From contig OY735209.1 of assembly GCA_963457665.1 (NCBI GenBank), forward strand, positions 9,849,814-9,913,813: DNA of 64,000 nt. The letters run 5' to 3'. The notes under the pieces were generated by a model, which saw only the letters and a list, made by a program, of their open reading frames with translations, searched no databases and was not told the DNA's origin. Source of the stretch: Thysanoteuthis rhombus (taxonomy: Eukaryota > Mollusca > Cephalopoda > Oegopsida > Thysanoteuthidae). The position numbers and the translations under genes were made by a program. Within the stretch, counting starts at the first letter, position 1; each line of letters starts with the position of its first letter. This document shows, piece after piece, positions 54,440 through 64,000 of the stretch.

Positions 54440-54700
54440 CAGAAAATGGAACGTACCACCCCGGGCCTTGCTGCCAGAGGAAGGCAGAGAGCGATTCGTC
54501 AAGCTTGAACGCAGGAGCTGTCGAAAGGTGCCAAAAGTTGGGCGTCCAATCGACTTTGGGGGGGGGGGGCTCTACTCCTCGATCTGGAATCAGAGTTGTC
54601 CTTCTCCTTGAATAGCTCGGATGAGGAGGAGAAGAAATGGATCACTTTCATCAACGGCATTAGTGCGAAGTGAACATGAACAGCCTCGACTGGGGTGTGA
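54440..54700 (+). pseudogene. possible decayed coding fragment, unidentified
   Basis: One frame gives RTTPGLAARGRQRAIRQA, stop, TQELSKGAKSWASNRLWG up to a 12-base G-run. After a frame change, LLDLESELSFSLNSSDEEEK and KWITFINGISAK continue to a stop. The acidic-serine block and the continuity across the G-run look more like protein sequence than the surroundings. I do not recognise the family; a transposase or processed pseudogene remnant are both possible. Confidence 0.25.
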
Positions 54701-55049
54701 ACGAGAGTCGCCGATCCCATTGTCTAAGCCATTACTAACTACGCTAATTATACCTTAAGAGTACGAACATCGATATTGGTCTGATCCCTAGGTAGCAGCT
54801 CTTTACTGTTCCTACTAAATAAGGAATGAGGTATTTATGCATGCAAGGGTTTCTCAAAGTGCTCACTCGACCGCTTACGACCATCGTGGTATGCCAGTGA
54901 CGTGACTTTTGTCAAAATATGAGTCAATGCCACAGATCACTTGGATAAGGATTCATATCTTTCCCAAGGCTCTCTCCATTTGATACCGCTATACTAGCTC
55001 CATATTTCTCATCCTCTCACTTGGGTATGTGCTGTAATAAGCTAAGCTT
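54701..55049. other. no recognised feature
   Basis: GCAAGGGTTTCTCAAAGTGC near 54842 is weakly hAT-end-like, without a partner. Confidence 0.35.
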
Positions 55050-55360
55050 AGTAAAAGTCAAATAGCGTGAATCGAAATGGAGACAATCGAAGGAGCAATT
55101 ATTGTGCTTATCAACATTCATGGGAATTTTTTCGAGCGTTCCCAGACCACCAAAATGGTAATGATGGTATGAAAGGCTTAAGAAGTGGGAGGTATAGGAG
55201 ACTTGTGTTTAGGGTGGAGATAAAAGGGGTGCACACTGCCTCTATAACGACTCGATACGAAACAAACGCTGACCGCTATTTTCGCTTTCCACCATTTTTT
55301 TGCAAAAGCAGGAAAATAGGGGTAAAGCGAACAATAGAAAAACGGGTGTATCTAAAAGGA
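55050..55360 (+). repeat. dispersed repeat B
   Basis: TCAAATAGCGTGAATCGAA, TCAACATTCATGGGAATTTT, GAGCGTTCCCAGACCACC, GGTAATGATGGTATG, GTGGGAGGTATAGGAGACTT, ATAACGACTCGATACGAAAC and GCTATTTTCGCTTTCC parallel the 37 kb copy in order. Confidence 0.7.
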
Positions 55361-55394
55361 TTATAAACCACCTCCCACGGATAAAATTTCCTGT

Positions 55395-55750
55395 GAGACT
55401 GAAGATGCATATCATCATCATCCTTTTAGACCATCCCCAGATCTCTCTATCGTGATCGTTGCAGAGCCAATTCTTTCTGAACTAGCTCGTCACGCCATCT
55501 AATTTTTGGGGATTCACGTTGTGAGTTGTGATATCCAGCAGCTGTCTGACATTTTTGCAGTATGACCAGCTCATTGCCATTGTAGTTTTATGATGTACTC
55601 TATGATATCTGTAACTCCTGTTTCTCCTCTAATGTACCGCACTGTCTTGTGATCTCTCCATGCGACGTTGAGAATCATTCTCGCCAGTGCACGTTGCATG
55701 GGTCTCAGTTTGGTTGGGTTACACATTTCAGCTCCATAGGTGACAAATAG
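55395..55750 (-). pseudogene. RTE-like LINE reverse-transcriptase C-terminal remnant
   Basis: Minus-strand translation gives LFVTYGAEMCNPTKLRPMQR, then ALARMILNVAWRDHKTVRYI, RGETGVTDIIEYIIKLQWQ, a stop, and AGHTAKMSDS. This is the same TYGAE...RPMQRA...IRGETGV.DII...WxWAGH tail as at 35.2 kb but an independent and differently decayed copy. It ends, as read on the minus strand, in a (GAT)n tail (ATCATCATCATCC at about 55406-55422). Catalytic reverse transcriptase and endonuclease regions are missing, as usual for 5'-truncated insertions. Confidence 0.85.
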
Positions 55751-56505
55751 GATTTATTTCCACACTAGTGCCTTCTCGAAAAGCATCAATCCATTTCGTT
55801 ACCCCCGCCAGCTACAGGTAAATAGCATAACAGTTGGAGCCCTTTAATTCCCTCAAGGCAGTCCATTTTGGGCGTCGGGTTAACATACCAGCCCCTTGAA
55901 AAAAATTACCCCCTTCATTACAGCAAATAATGATTTGGGTCCTACGAGAAATGACGATGAAAGAATTGCCTTTATATGCTGCGCAACACGGGAGGCAACT
56001 GTGTCTGCAATACACATTTTGCAAGCACCCCGCGAATTACGAATATCGATATCGCGAATGCAGAGATCCGACTGTATCAGTCCTAGTCGTTTCGGCCGTG
56101 GTATACAAGAATAGCACTGTGATAAGTGGAATATTCAGCATACAACACGGACGAACACGTGAACGGGTGTGAATATCTGAATATATTAAGAAATGGCCAG
56201 GCACTGTGTGGGAGACCACACGTCTAAGAGGATACGTGTGGAAATTTGATACGATGAATTAGGTGGATTGATCCAGGGGATTAAAAGACAATTGGACGTG
56301 GATGAAAAGATCAAAGTTGATCACTATCGATAGTATTAGAGAGAGAGAGAAAATATCAATTGGTAGATGGCGAGAAACAGACGTAGAGAAGAAGGAGAAG
56401 AAAATCTAAACGTTACGTAACTTGATGGCTTACGATTTTCATTGATGACTAGATATTTACATCGGTACTCGTAAACACATCACTGCACACCAGAAACGCA
56501 AAACA
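55751..56505. other. no recognised feature
   Basis: Two overlapping frames of 72-80 codons at 55896-56172 lack any recognised domain. Confidence 0.4.
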
Positions 56506-56700
56506 TTGATAGATAGATAGATAGATAGATATATAGGTCTGGTTACTCACTCAATAGGAATAGTCACGTGACCAATGTCTCTCGGCAGCAAGCTGTGTTG
56601 GGGGTGATCAATTTGAAAACAAATGGGGGAAAAAGGCTGATCAATGAATGAATAACTGCTTTCGCCTTTTGTTGGGCAGTGATCACTAAATCTTAAAAAA
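56506..56700 (+). repeat. (GATA)n tract and family A 5' half
   Basis: (GATA)6 at about 56505-56530 is followed by GGTCTGGTTACTCACTCAAT, CACGTGACCAATGTC, GCAGCAAGCTGTGTTGGGGG and CTTTTGTTGGGCAGTGATCA. The copy ends in an A-rich run at about 56695-56730. Confidence 0.75.
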
Positions 56701-56730
56701 AAAAACAAAAAAAAAACAACGAACAAAACA

Positions 56731-57071
56731 AGAGAAAGCGCATGGGAAACGATCGGGCGGGCAATTTAATGAATAATAGGAAAGAATTCGATTGATTACT
56801 TGAAAAAATATTTCCCTTGTTTGTATTGGCTTTCGGCGAAGAAAAAAGCGAAACATTTTAATTGGATATTTCCACAAAAACCACGATCTCCATTCGACCC
56901 ATCCCCACCCATAACCAGATGCACTTACAGACGCAGTATAGGTAGAGGGATTTCTGTTTTAAGACATACTCATTTAGTAGGTAAATTTGTTCCTTTTTCT
57001 CTACAATATGCCAACGAGAAGCCGTTTTTAGAAAGTGTAATCAAATACACAATACAAACATATGCTCGATT
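56731..57071. other. no recognised feature
   Basis: A 100-codon frame at 56800-57102 has no recognised domain and runs into the SINE. Confidence 0.4.
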
Positions 57072-57217
57072 GAAAAAGGTACGGAGTTGGCCTTATTGTT
57101 AACGGCGCCGAAAATGGAATCAGTGTAACCGAGTTCAAATTTCGGCTGAGATAGCTTGTGATCATTTCGTACTAATACTCCCCCATCCTGAGAGAGATAC
57201 GAATCCTCTTCCTAGCA
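57072..57217 (+). repeat. tRNA-derived SINE, family S
   Basis: GAGTTGGCCTTATTGTTAAC (A-box region), AACCGAGTTCAAATTTCGGC (B box), then TGAGATAGCTTGTGATCATT, TCGTACTAATACTCCC and GAGAGATACGAATCC. Confidence 0.75.
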
Positions 57218-58199
57218 CCTATATAATTATTTGTCGATCTGGAAAAAAGTGGATTTCTCAGTGTGTGTGTGTAGGGGGAGGGGGGCTTTACTACCTTTAA
57301 GAAGGCTGCCGAAACGTTCCCTTTATTATTCACAACTACATCAGGTTTTCTTGCTTGGGTGGTTGGTTTGAATCTCGGAGTCCGAAGTATTTACTTCTTC
57401 AAATTCAAACGTGTACATGCTTTTGACTCTGATATCTGTGAGTAACAAATAGAACGCTTTGATCTATCCACACTACGAACTTCCGCTGGTGTACATACCA
57501 CATGGAAAATAGGCAGTTTTTTTAAAGGAGTAGTTGCCCTCAACCCCAAAATGACCCTCACTCCCCAGAACGACAGAAACGTTTCCGTGACAAAAGAGTA
57601 ACAGAAAAAAACTGAATCTGTTTAAACCTCATTTAGGGTCAACAATATCACATCATTTCAAGAGTTGTTCAGATCAATGATCTCATGCCTTTTCAACACG
57701 CTCTTATTTCATCACAACGTTTCTCAGGTGATTCGGATGTTTGCCATTATTTTGCTCCTGACTGGTCACCGTTTTTCTGGTTTAGAGGTTTGGTAAATAC
57801 TTCTGTGAAACCGTAAATAGAACCAGTTATCATTCCATCGAATTTATCTCTTTTACGTACGGAGCTGTTACTGCTCGATCATTAAATTAATCTCATAACG
57901 TTTGGCCGCCATTGGTAGACACGATTTAGCCTGTTACCGTATCCAAACGAGGCATGCAAAAATAGATTTATGATTAGGTAACTAAGGATCCGTCTCCTGA
58001 CAGAAACAGCCCATTGCTATACGAGGGGTAAGATCAGGGGGTACATCCTGATGTCTGCAGACATATTCTATCAAATACCTTTTCATAAAAGATAAATTCA
58101 CCATAAAATGCGAACTTGTATCGTATGCCACATCGAGTGCTTATACAGACTATTCTACCGTATTACGCCATTTTGTGTGGGGGCGGTGGTGATTAATCA

Positions 58200-58200
<1 letters not shown>
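57218..58200. other. no recognised feature
   Basis: AT-rich DNA with a GTGTGTGTGT and G-rich patch near 57260-57285. Confidence 0.4.
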
Positions 58201-58286
<86 letters not shown>

Positions 58287-58306
58287 GAGAGAGAGAGAGA
58301 GAGAGA
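58201..58306. repeat. self-complementary (CT)n-(TA)n-(AG)n microsatellite
   Basis: TCTCTCTCTC, then about 70 bases of alternating TA, then AAAAGAGAGAGAGAGAGAGA. The CT and AG flanks are reverse complements, so the whole tract can fold as one hairpin. Frames across it are artefacts. Confidence 0.9.
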
Positions 58307-58345
58307 GGACAGAGAGCCGTAACGGTTGTCAGCACGGAAAACGAA
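58305..58345 (+). repeat. repeat H, single unit
   Basis: GAGAGCCGTAACGGTTGTCA then GCACGGAAAA matches the unit at 63.53 and 63.71 kb, where it also lies next to a GA tract. Confidence 0.65.
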
Positions 58346-58463
58346 AATGGAGAACCGATTTCAAATTAAGTATCGGACGCTCACGTATGAATCGAATTCC
58401 TCCTGCATTCTGTCCCACCACGAGATATCTCGTTGCTAGCATGTCACGATGTTTGACAGAGAA

Positions 58464-58522
<59 letters not shown>

Positions 58523-58617
58523 GTGTGTGTGTGTGTATTCCGTTTGTTTACTCAAGGAAGAAAGTTTTCCTGACACACCTTTGCTTATTTTCCCTACGCC
58601 GAAACAAACAGAAAACT
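58346..58617. repeat. unassigned DNA and a second (TA)n tract
   Basis: Alternating TA at about 58467-58516 followed by TG at about 58521-58536. Confidence 0.8.
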
Positions 58618-59003
58618 GGTCTGGTTAGTCACTCGACAGAAACCGTCACATAACCAACATTTTTTCACAGCAAGCCCTGTTTGAGATGATCGATTAAAAA
58701 ATTGGAAAAAAAGGTACGATCAATGGATAAGTTCCTTGTTTTGCCTCTTGGGGGAGGGGGGCAGAAAAGTCTTATTTTTAAAAATTTGCACTATACCCCT
58801 CTCCAAAAAAACAAAAACAAACAAAAAACTACCAGAGCGAGGGAAAAAGTTTTTTTCTAGATATAATAATGAGTGAATGTTTGAATTTTCATTCCTCTAG
58901 ACCTGTTGGTGCAGGCTGTACGCATGATACGTAAAAAGCCAACCAGACGAGATTAAAAACTGTTAGATATCTATGTTGACAGATTTGGTTGACGATTTCT
59001 AAG
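58618..59003 (+). repeat. family A MITE-like element, diverged
   Basis: TCTGGTTAGTCACTCGACAG, AAACCGTCACATAACCAAC, a variant middle with CTTGTTTTGCCTCTTGG, TAGATATAATAATGAGTGAA, ATTCCTCTAGACCTGTTGGT and the end TTGACGATTTCTAA. Both termini are present. Confidence 0.75.
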
Positions 59004-59213
59004 ATGTTTTCCAAATTTTCCGAAGCAAGTATAACTGCTTATTATAGGCGAATGCTAGTAACTATTCGTACTACTATTTGGGGTGAGAATGGTTATTTAT
59101 TCTTGCTCAACTGGTAGAGACGTTGAATCTAAAACCGCCCCCACTTTTTGGTTGACTAGTACGTTTTTATTATAAATCAAATATCACCATTTATTTCTAG
59201 ATCTACATTTTCC
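59004..59213. other. no recognised feature
   Basis: Short AT-rich interval between the family A copy and the fold-back element. Confidence 0.4.
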
Positions 59214-59699
59214 GGTAATCCTTGCGAATCAGGCACTAAAAAGCCCTGGGTGAGATATCAGAAAAATGGCTAAAAATAGCCGAAAGTGGCTGGATTTTTC
59301 CTAATTTTCCATTTCCATCGAAATTTATGGCTAAAAATGTCAAGTACCCTCGAAGAATTACACAAAGACTGTATTGATTAATCAATGTTTAAATCATATT
59401 TTGATATAAATCCAAAGATCATAATAATCACACGTTTTATCATATTTCATTTTTGTGTTGATTTCAGGTCAAAACGTTGAACAAGTATACTTTTTGGAGC
59501 CTTTGTGCGAATTTTCGAGCATACATGACTTTTTTGGAGCCTTTGTATGTTTTTGCGAGCGTCTCAACATTTTTAGCTATCAAGTTAGTTAGAAATGGAA
59601 AAAATGAAAAAAAATCCAGCCATATTTAGCCATAAAGGAAGGTAACTTTTTTCAATCCTTACACAAGTCTTTTTTAGTGTCTGATTTGCAAGGATTACC
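59214..59699. mobile_element. fold-back MITE, 486 bp, ~100 bp inverted arms
   Basis: Terminal inverted repeats of about 29 bases: GGTAATCCTTGCGAATCAGG at the left, and on the minus strand from the right GGTAATCCTTGCAAATCAGA. Similarity resumes inside, where ATGGCTAAAAATAGCC with GGCTGGATTTTTCC is mirrored by ATGGCTAAATATGGCTGGAT. The centre repeats TTTTTGGAGCCTTTG twice. The ATGGCTAAAA words relate it to family C. No coding sequence or clean target duplication was seen. Confidence 0.75.
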
Positions 59700-60259
59700 T
59701 ATTTTTCTCACTCGAAGACATTAGAATATTTGTAAAATCCGCGATATCAAGGCGGTTTAGGTATCCAATCTGTTAATTCCTTTTCGGATGGGGGCGAGCT
59801 GATTTGTAACTGGCTGGGTAAATAAATCTGTTTCCCATCTCATATCTACCAGCTGATACGAGTTCCTAAAATAAATGGTATAAAGGAATTCAGACTCTCA
59901 GCTCGTCTTTCACACCTCATGCCCTTTGCGGTCAGTCTTGTACATCAGGAAATCTGTAGCAAAATGATGAATTTACATTTCGACAGACAAAGAATCTTCT
60001 CGGCACCCAGGTTTTTTTTCGAAAGGATAGGTTTGGTCATACAGCTACTTAGGAGACATATTTTTATCGTTTGCTCGAGAGCTAGGGCAGGCCTCCCGCG
60101 ACTTGACTGACAAGTACCGGAAAACTTCGTCTTCGACACAGCTGTTTTAGGTTCCAGCCGAAGAGAGGGCATTCAAGATAGTGATTCAGACAGTAAGCTT
60201 GTTGCAGTCTATGCGATCATCTATGTACGCTAATGACGGTAATATATAAAGAGATAAGT
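59700..60259. other. no recognised feature
   Basis: AT-rich DNA; no repeat or gene recognised. Confidence 0.4.
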
Positions 60260-60262
60260 GCT

Positions 60263-60295
<33 letters not shown>

Positions 60296-60412
60296 CACAA
60301 GGATCGAACATATCACAAAGTGAATAAGTCTGTTGGAGGAATTCGTTTCTAACTATCATATCATGGAAGTCATCTTTCTAAATATATATATATAGCTGAG
60401 AAACACACACAC

Positions 60413-60446
<34 letters not shown>

Positions 60447-60600
60447 GTACACATCAATGGTCGATATTTAAATATATCGTTGATTCATATATATACATAT
60501 ATATGTTATATATGGCATGTGTGTGTATGTACGTATAAATAAACATAAATGTATGTGTGTGCGTGTATATGTGAGTGTATATCTATTTAGATCGTGTATG
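60260..60600. repeat. cluster of TG, TA and CA microsatellites
   Basis: TG then TA at about 60260-60294, TA at about 60381-60394, CA then TA at about 60403-60445, and mixed TATG/TGTG sequence to 60590. Confidence 0.85.
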
Positions 60601-61737
60601 GAGTCGAAAGAACACTTTCACCAAGATGTACATGCGTGCCAATCCGTATTTTGCATTTCCCACCCCCATAACGTTGCTCACTGAATATTCGTGCGGAAAA
60701 TCACCATTCGCTTCAAAACACGAAGTCCATGCCCACATGTTAAAGTGACTGACGAACTCTTATTCGGACAAATGGGCCCCTAAACGACCCCAAAGTCAAA
60801 ACTTCACAGACACCAACTTATATATAAATATACATATACATCTGTGTATATACATGTGCGCATATACGCAGTTTACTCAGACGTATACATATTTTATAAA
60901 ATCAAAATAGTCGTGCTCAGTGTTGAAAAAAACAAAACAAAGTGGGGTAAGATTATGTTGCTCCAAGTGGAGAGAGCCTGTTTGATTTGGAATCCTAATA
61001 TTTCACCTGGACTCCTTGATATGTACTACGAATATAACGATTCATTGACGAACGTGAAGATATATTGAACAATAAAAATATATATATAATCAACCCACCT
61101 ATAAACACTATTATACCTCCGGCGTCCAGCAGGCTATGAACAAAATCTCTTAATGTTTATGTTTTTTTAAAAAATGACAGCAATCAATTAGTCAATCAAC
61201 CTATCAATCTATCTATCTATCGTCAAGAAGTATCAGATATTGGCAGCGTCAGCAAAATTGTCATGTTTTTTTGTATCACGAATGGGATTTTAATTTTTTT
61301 TCGATAGAAATCGCGTATTACTAGTACATAATCTCTCGAAGAGAAAAAAAAAATACTTTCCACCTAAACATACGGTCTTCATTTCGGAAATTATTCTTAT
61401 CTACTGAGAGACAGTACCTCAGTACGAAATGGAAAAGACGAACGAAAGATGTCAATATTGAGATCTCAAAATCCATTTTCGCGAATGGAAAAAACAAATA
61501 AATACACAAAATCATATTATCGTTGATGTAATTTTTTCTCTGACTGTTGTCATTATCTTCGTCATCTACACGTTCACAACGTTTTGGCCGTTGTACCCTA
61601 CGGCCTCTCGCAGGTACCTGTCACGATCCTTGTGACCAGATACAAAAACAAGATGGGAACAATAGTCCGAAGAAAAATCCATGATCAATGGTAATTCCTC
61701 GTCTCAAAAGATTAAGACGGATAATGAATACAAACAG
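60601..61737. other. no recognised feature
   Basis: AT-rich DNA with a (TATC)4 near 61206. Frames at 60844-61068 and 61321-61515 lack recognised domains. Confidence 0.4.
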
Positions 61738-62190
61738 TTCTGGATAGTCACTCGATTAAAAACCGTCAGGAGACCAACATCTTTTGGCAGCCTGCCGTGT
61801 TGGAGGTGATAAATTTAAAAAATGGGGGGGAGGGTGTTCAATGGATAAGCGTTTGGATGGATCATATACAAGTCCAAATTAAAAAAAAAAAAAAGAAATA
61901 AAACAGATCAGAACGCTGCCAAGGGATCGTTTTAGCATAAACTTACATTGTAAATTAAACCCCAACCTAAAAAAAATTGTTTTGAGGGAGAATTAACCCC
62001 CCTCTAAATAACCCCTTATTTTCTGGACATGATAAGGAGTAGGTGTTGAAATATTCAGCCCTTCATCTTCATCGGTGAGTCCCATACGCGTGATAGATAG
62101 ATAGATAGATAGATAGTCAGAATAGCATAAAAATTGAAGTAACCCAAGTTGACAGTAAACGGTAGCAGTTTAGATGACGGTTAATTTTTA
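61738..62190 (+). repeat. family A MITE-like element with (GATA)n
   Basis: GATAGTCACTCGATTAAAAA, CCGTCAGGAGACCAACATC, TTTTGGCAGCCTGCCGTGTT, TAGCATAAACTTACATTGTA, GATAGATAGATAGATAGATA (62093-62117) and a 3' end with GATGACGGTTAA. Confidence 0.75.
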
Positions 62191-62481
62191 TATTCAATTT
62201 GCGTTGGAAGAAAAAGAAAATATTCACATTCCAGAGAAAATCAAGATCGATTAAAATATTAAAAGAACATAATTACAGTATTTGTTGATACAGTATTAAT
62301 TGTTTTGCACTTCGAAAAGCAATTTTGTATTTATATACAGAAAAAAACAAATAAACGAATCAGTTGTATTTTTAAAAACTAAAATTAATTACTCTTCAAA
62401 ACCGATTCTTATAGCCATTGTTTAGGTCTGAATATTTCCATAATGCAGTGAAAATGAATGAAGGAAGAATAATAAAAATGG
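62191..62481. other. no recognised feature
   Basis: Short AT-rich spacer between two family A copies. Confidence 0.4.
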
Positions 62482-62937
62482 GTCTGGTTAGTCACTCAAT
62501 AGAAACCGTCCACGTGACTAACGTCCTTTGGCAGCAGGCTGTGTTGGGGATGATCGATTAAAAGTTGGTAAAAAAAAGGTGATTAATGAATAAGTAACTT
62601 CTCTCGCTTTTTGTTGGGCGGTGATCACTGAAAAAGCCTGAATCATTGAAAAAAAATTCTAACTAATGAGATCGTGGCCGGACACAAAATAAGTAAACAA
62701 TTTAGCATAAACTTACATCATAAATTGAACCTCCACCAAAAACCCATCATGGGGGATATTAAAATAAACCGTTTTTTTTTCTCTAGACATAATATGGAAT
62801 AAATGTTGAAATAATTCAGCCCTATAGCTCCATTGGAGCGCTACACCCGTACATAGATAGCCAGTCAGACCAAGTTGAAAAGTGGGGAATATTATTTTGA
62901 TGTTGACAGTTTTAGTTGACAGTTTCTAATAGTCTTG
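62482..62937 (+). repeat. family A MITE-like element, reference copy
   Basis: Both ends are clear: GTCTGGTTAGTCACTCAATA then GAAACCGTC at the left, TGTTGACAGTTTTAGTTGAC then AGTTTCTAA at the right. Internal blocks in order: GGCAGCAGGCTGTGTTGGGG, TTTTTGTTGGGCGGTGATCA, TAGCATAAACTTACATCATA, AGCCCTATAGCTCCATTGGA and CATAGATAGCCAGTCAGACC. At about 456 bp it is the most complete copy. Confidence 0.8.
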
Positions 62938-63462
62938 AAAAATGATTCTTCAAACCAGTTTAGATCAGAATACTTCCATAGATGTGGTAAATACAGAATG
63001 AATATTTAATAAAAATTATCACCAGCGCTCATCAATGAATAGAAGAATCATATCAATACACGCACGTGTATACATACACACACACATACGTATATATATA
63101 TATATATTTATATATACTTACATAAGACAGGCCACTGGTTGTTAGATCTATAGAGGGATAGGACCGTAAGTACGAAGTCATGTCTGGGAAGTGTCATCAG
63201 AGGACGAAATAAAATGGCCTGTCGTCGTCTCTGTCGGAGTCCAAAAGATATCCGAGAAAACAGAAGAAAAAAAAAGTTGTCATAAATGCACGTAAGCTTC
63301 GCGAATGTACGACATTGGCCACCAATTCATATTTGTCAAAGCGAGAATCACTGCATCTTCGGTTGTAGTAGCGGTACTGGTGTCTTCCAGGCGTTCATTC
63401 ACATGCAGACACTCTGTGTGCAAAAGCACTGGCTATTTCTGACTAGCAGAAGCCGGGGAAAA
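62938..63462. other. unassigned; CA/TA tract 63069-63113
   Basis: A CA then TA microsatellite and AT-rich DNA. The 62-codon frame at 63286-63474 has no recognised domain. Confidence 0.4.
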
Positions 63463-63557
63463 GAGAGTGAGTGAGTGAATGAGTGAGTGAGTCGATCAGT
63501 GACTGAGTGAGTGAGTGGAAGGGGTGCAGAGCAGCGTAACGGTTGGCAGCACGGAAA

Positions 63558-63589
<32 letters not shown>

Positions 63590-63816
63590 GAGGAAGGAAG
63601 AAGAAGAGAAAACCTGAATAGATAAGGTTTTAAGTGGGGGCTGTGAAGGAGATAGCGAGCGAGCGAGTAACCTACAGAGAGAGACGGGGTTAGAGGTAGA
63701 GAGGGGATGTCGAGTAGCGTAACGGTTGCCAGGGTAGAAACGGAACCTGAGAGATGGATAGAGAAAGAGAGAGAGAGAGAGAGAGAGAAGAAAAAAGAAG
63801 AAGAATAGATAAGGTT
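63463..63816 (+). repeat. (GTGA)n tract and two repeat H units, 184 bp period
   Basis: GAGTGAGTGAGTGAATGAGT at about 63465-63520. The H unit follows twice: GCAGCGTAACGGTTGGCAGC at 63530 and GTAGCGTAACGGTTGCCAGG at 63712. Each is followed by (GA)n, then GAAGAAGA and AATAGATAAGGTT. The Leu/Ser-rich frame on the minus strand is a translation of the GA tracts. Confidence 0.8.
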
Positions 63817-64000
63817 CAAAGTGTGACGATGGGAGAAGTCTGTAAAAAGAGGAAGAAAATAGTCGGAAGAATTTTTTAGTGATAGGTGCTCTGCTTGGAG
63901 AACAAGTATTTCGGGGTTACAAGGAAAGATGGTGCGTAATATTAGGGAGAAGGGCGGAGATAGGTTTGTTTTTATGATAAAGGTTTAGGGTTAAGATGAG
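63817..64000. other. no recognised feature
   Basis: Purine-rich end of the window; nothing recognised. Confidence 0.4.

Overview
This window contains no protein-coding gene that I can support. It is AT-rich and has no open reading frame with a convincing domain beyond decayed transposon pieces. Instead it is dense with tRNA-headed SINEs, cut-and-paste DNA transposons and their non-autonomous derivatives, LINE 3' ends, minisatellites, and long (TA)n, (CA)n, (CT)n and (GATA)n tracts. This looks like intergenic or intronic DNA from a large, repeat-rich metazoan genome. The mix of SINEs with short microsatellite tails, RTE-like LINE ends with (GAT)n or (TAC)n tails, and Tc1/mariner and hAT relics suggests a mollusc, most likely a cephalopod. 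That assignment is inference; nothing in the window proves it.

Layout. 0-9 kb: a ~62 bp minisatellite, a 193 bp snap-back palindrome, a decayed mariner transposase beside a copy of dispersed repeat A, a ~320 bp tandem duplication and a pyrimidine-rich tract. 9-16.6 kb: a cluster of SINEs, one of which carries an apparently intact hammerhead ribozyme, then repeat families D and B and a three-unit ~280 bp satellite (family E). 17-19 kb: a hAT-like element with a perfect 8 bp target duplication and a nested family C element, followed by a Tc1 element with ~160 bp terminal inverted repeats. 19-31 kb: a second D copy, A copies, a short hAT MITE, a second hammerhead, a ~267 bp palindrome and a LINE 3' end. 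31-45 kb: SINEs, a second LINE 3' end, inverted E repeats, B and A copies, a TATC minisatellite and a decayed hammerhead. 45-64 kb: families G, E and C, a tandem array of SINE units, two SINEs in opposite orientation, a third LINE end, five A copies, a fold-back MITE and GA/GTGA arrays.

The nearest thing to a system is the set of hammerhead-type self-cleaving RNA motifs: two with a full conserved core and two decayed. The best one lies in a tRNA-promoter SINE, between the promoter head and a (TA)n tail. The DNA transposons appear to be passengers only, since every transposase seen is truncated or frameshifted.

Repeat families are labelled A to H for this window only. Boundaries of diverged repeats are good to roughly 10-30 bases. 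All pairings were read by eye, without alignment software.
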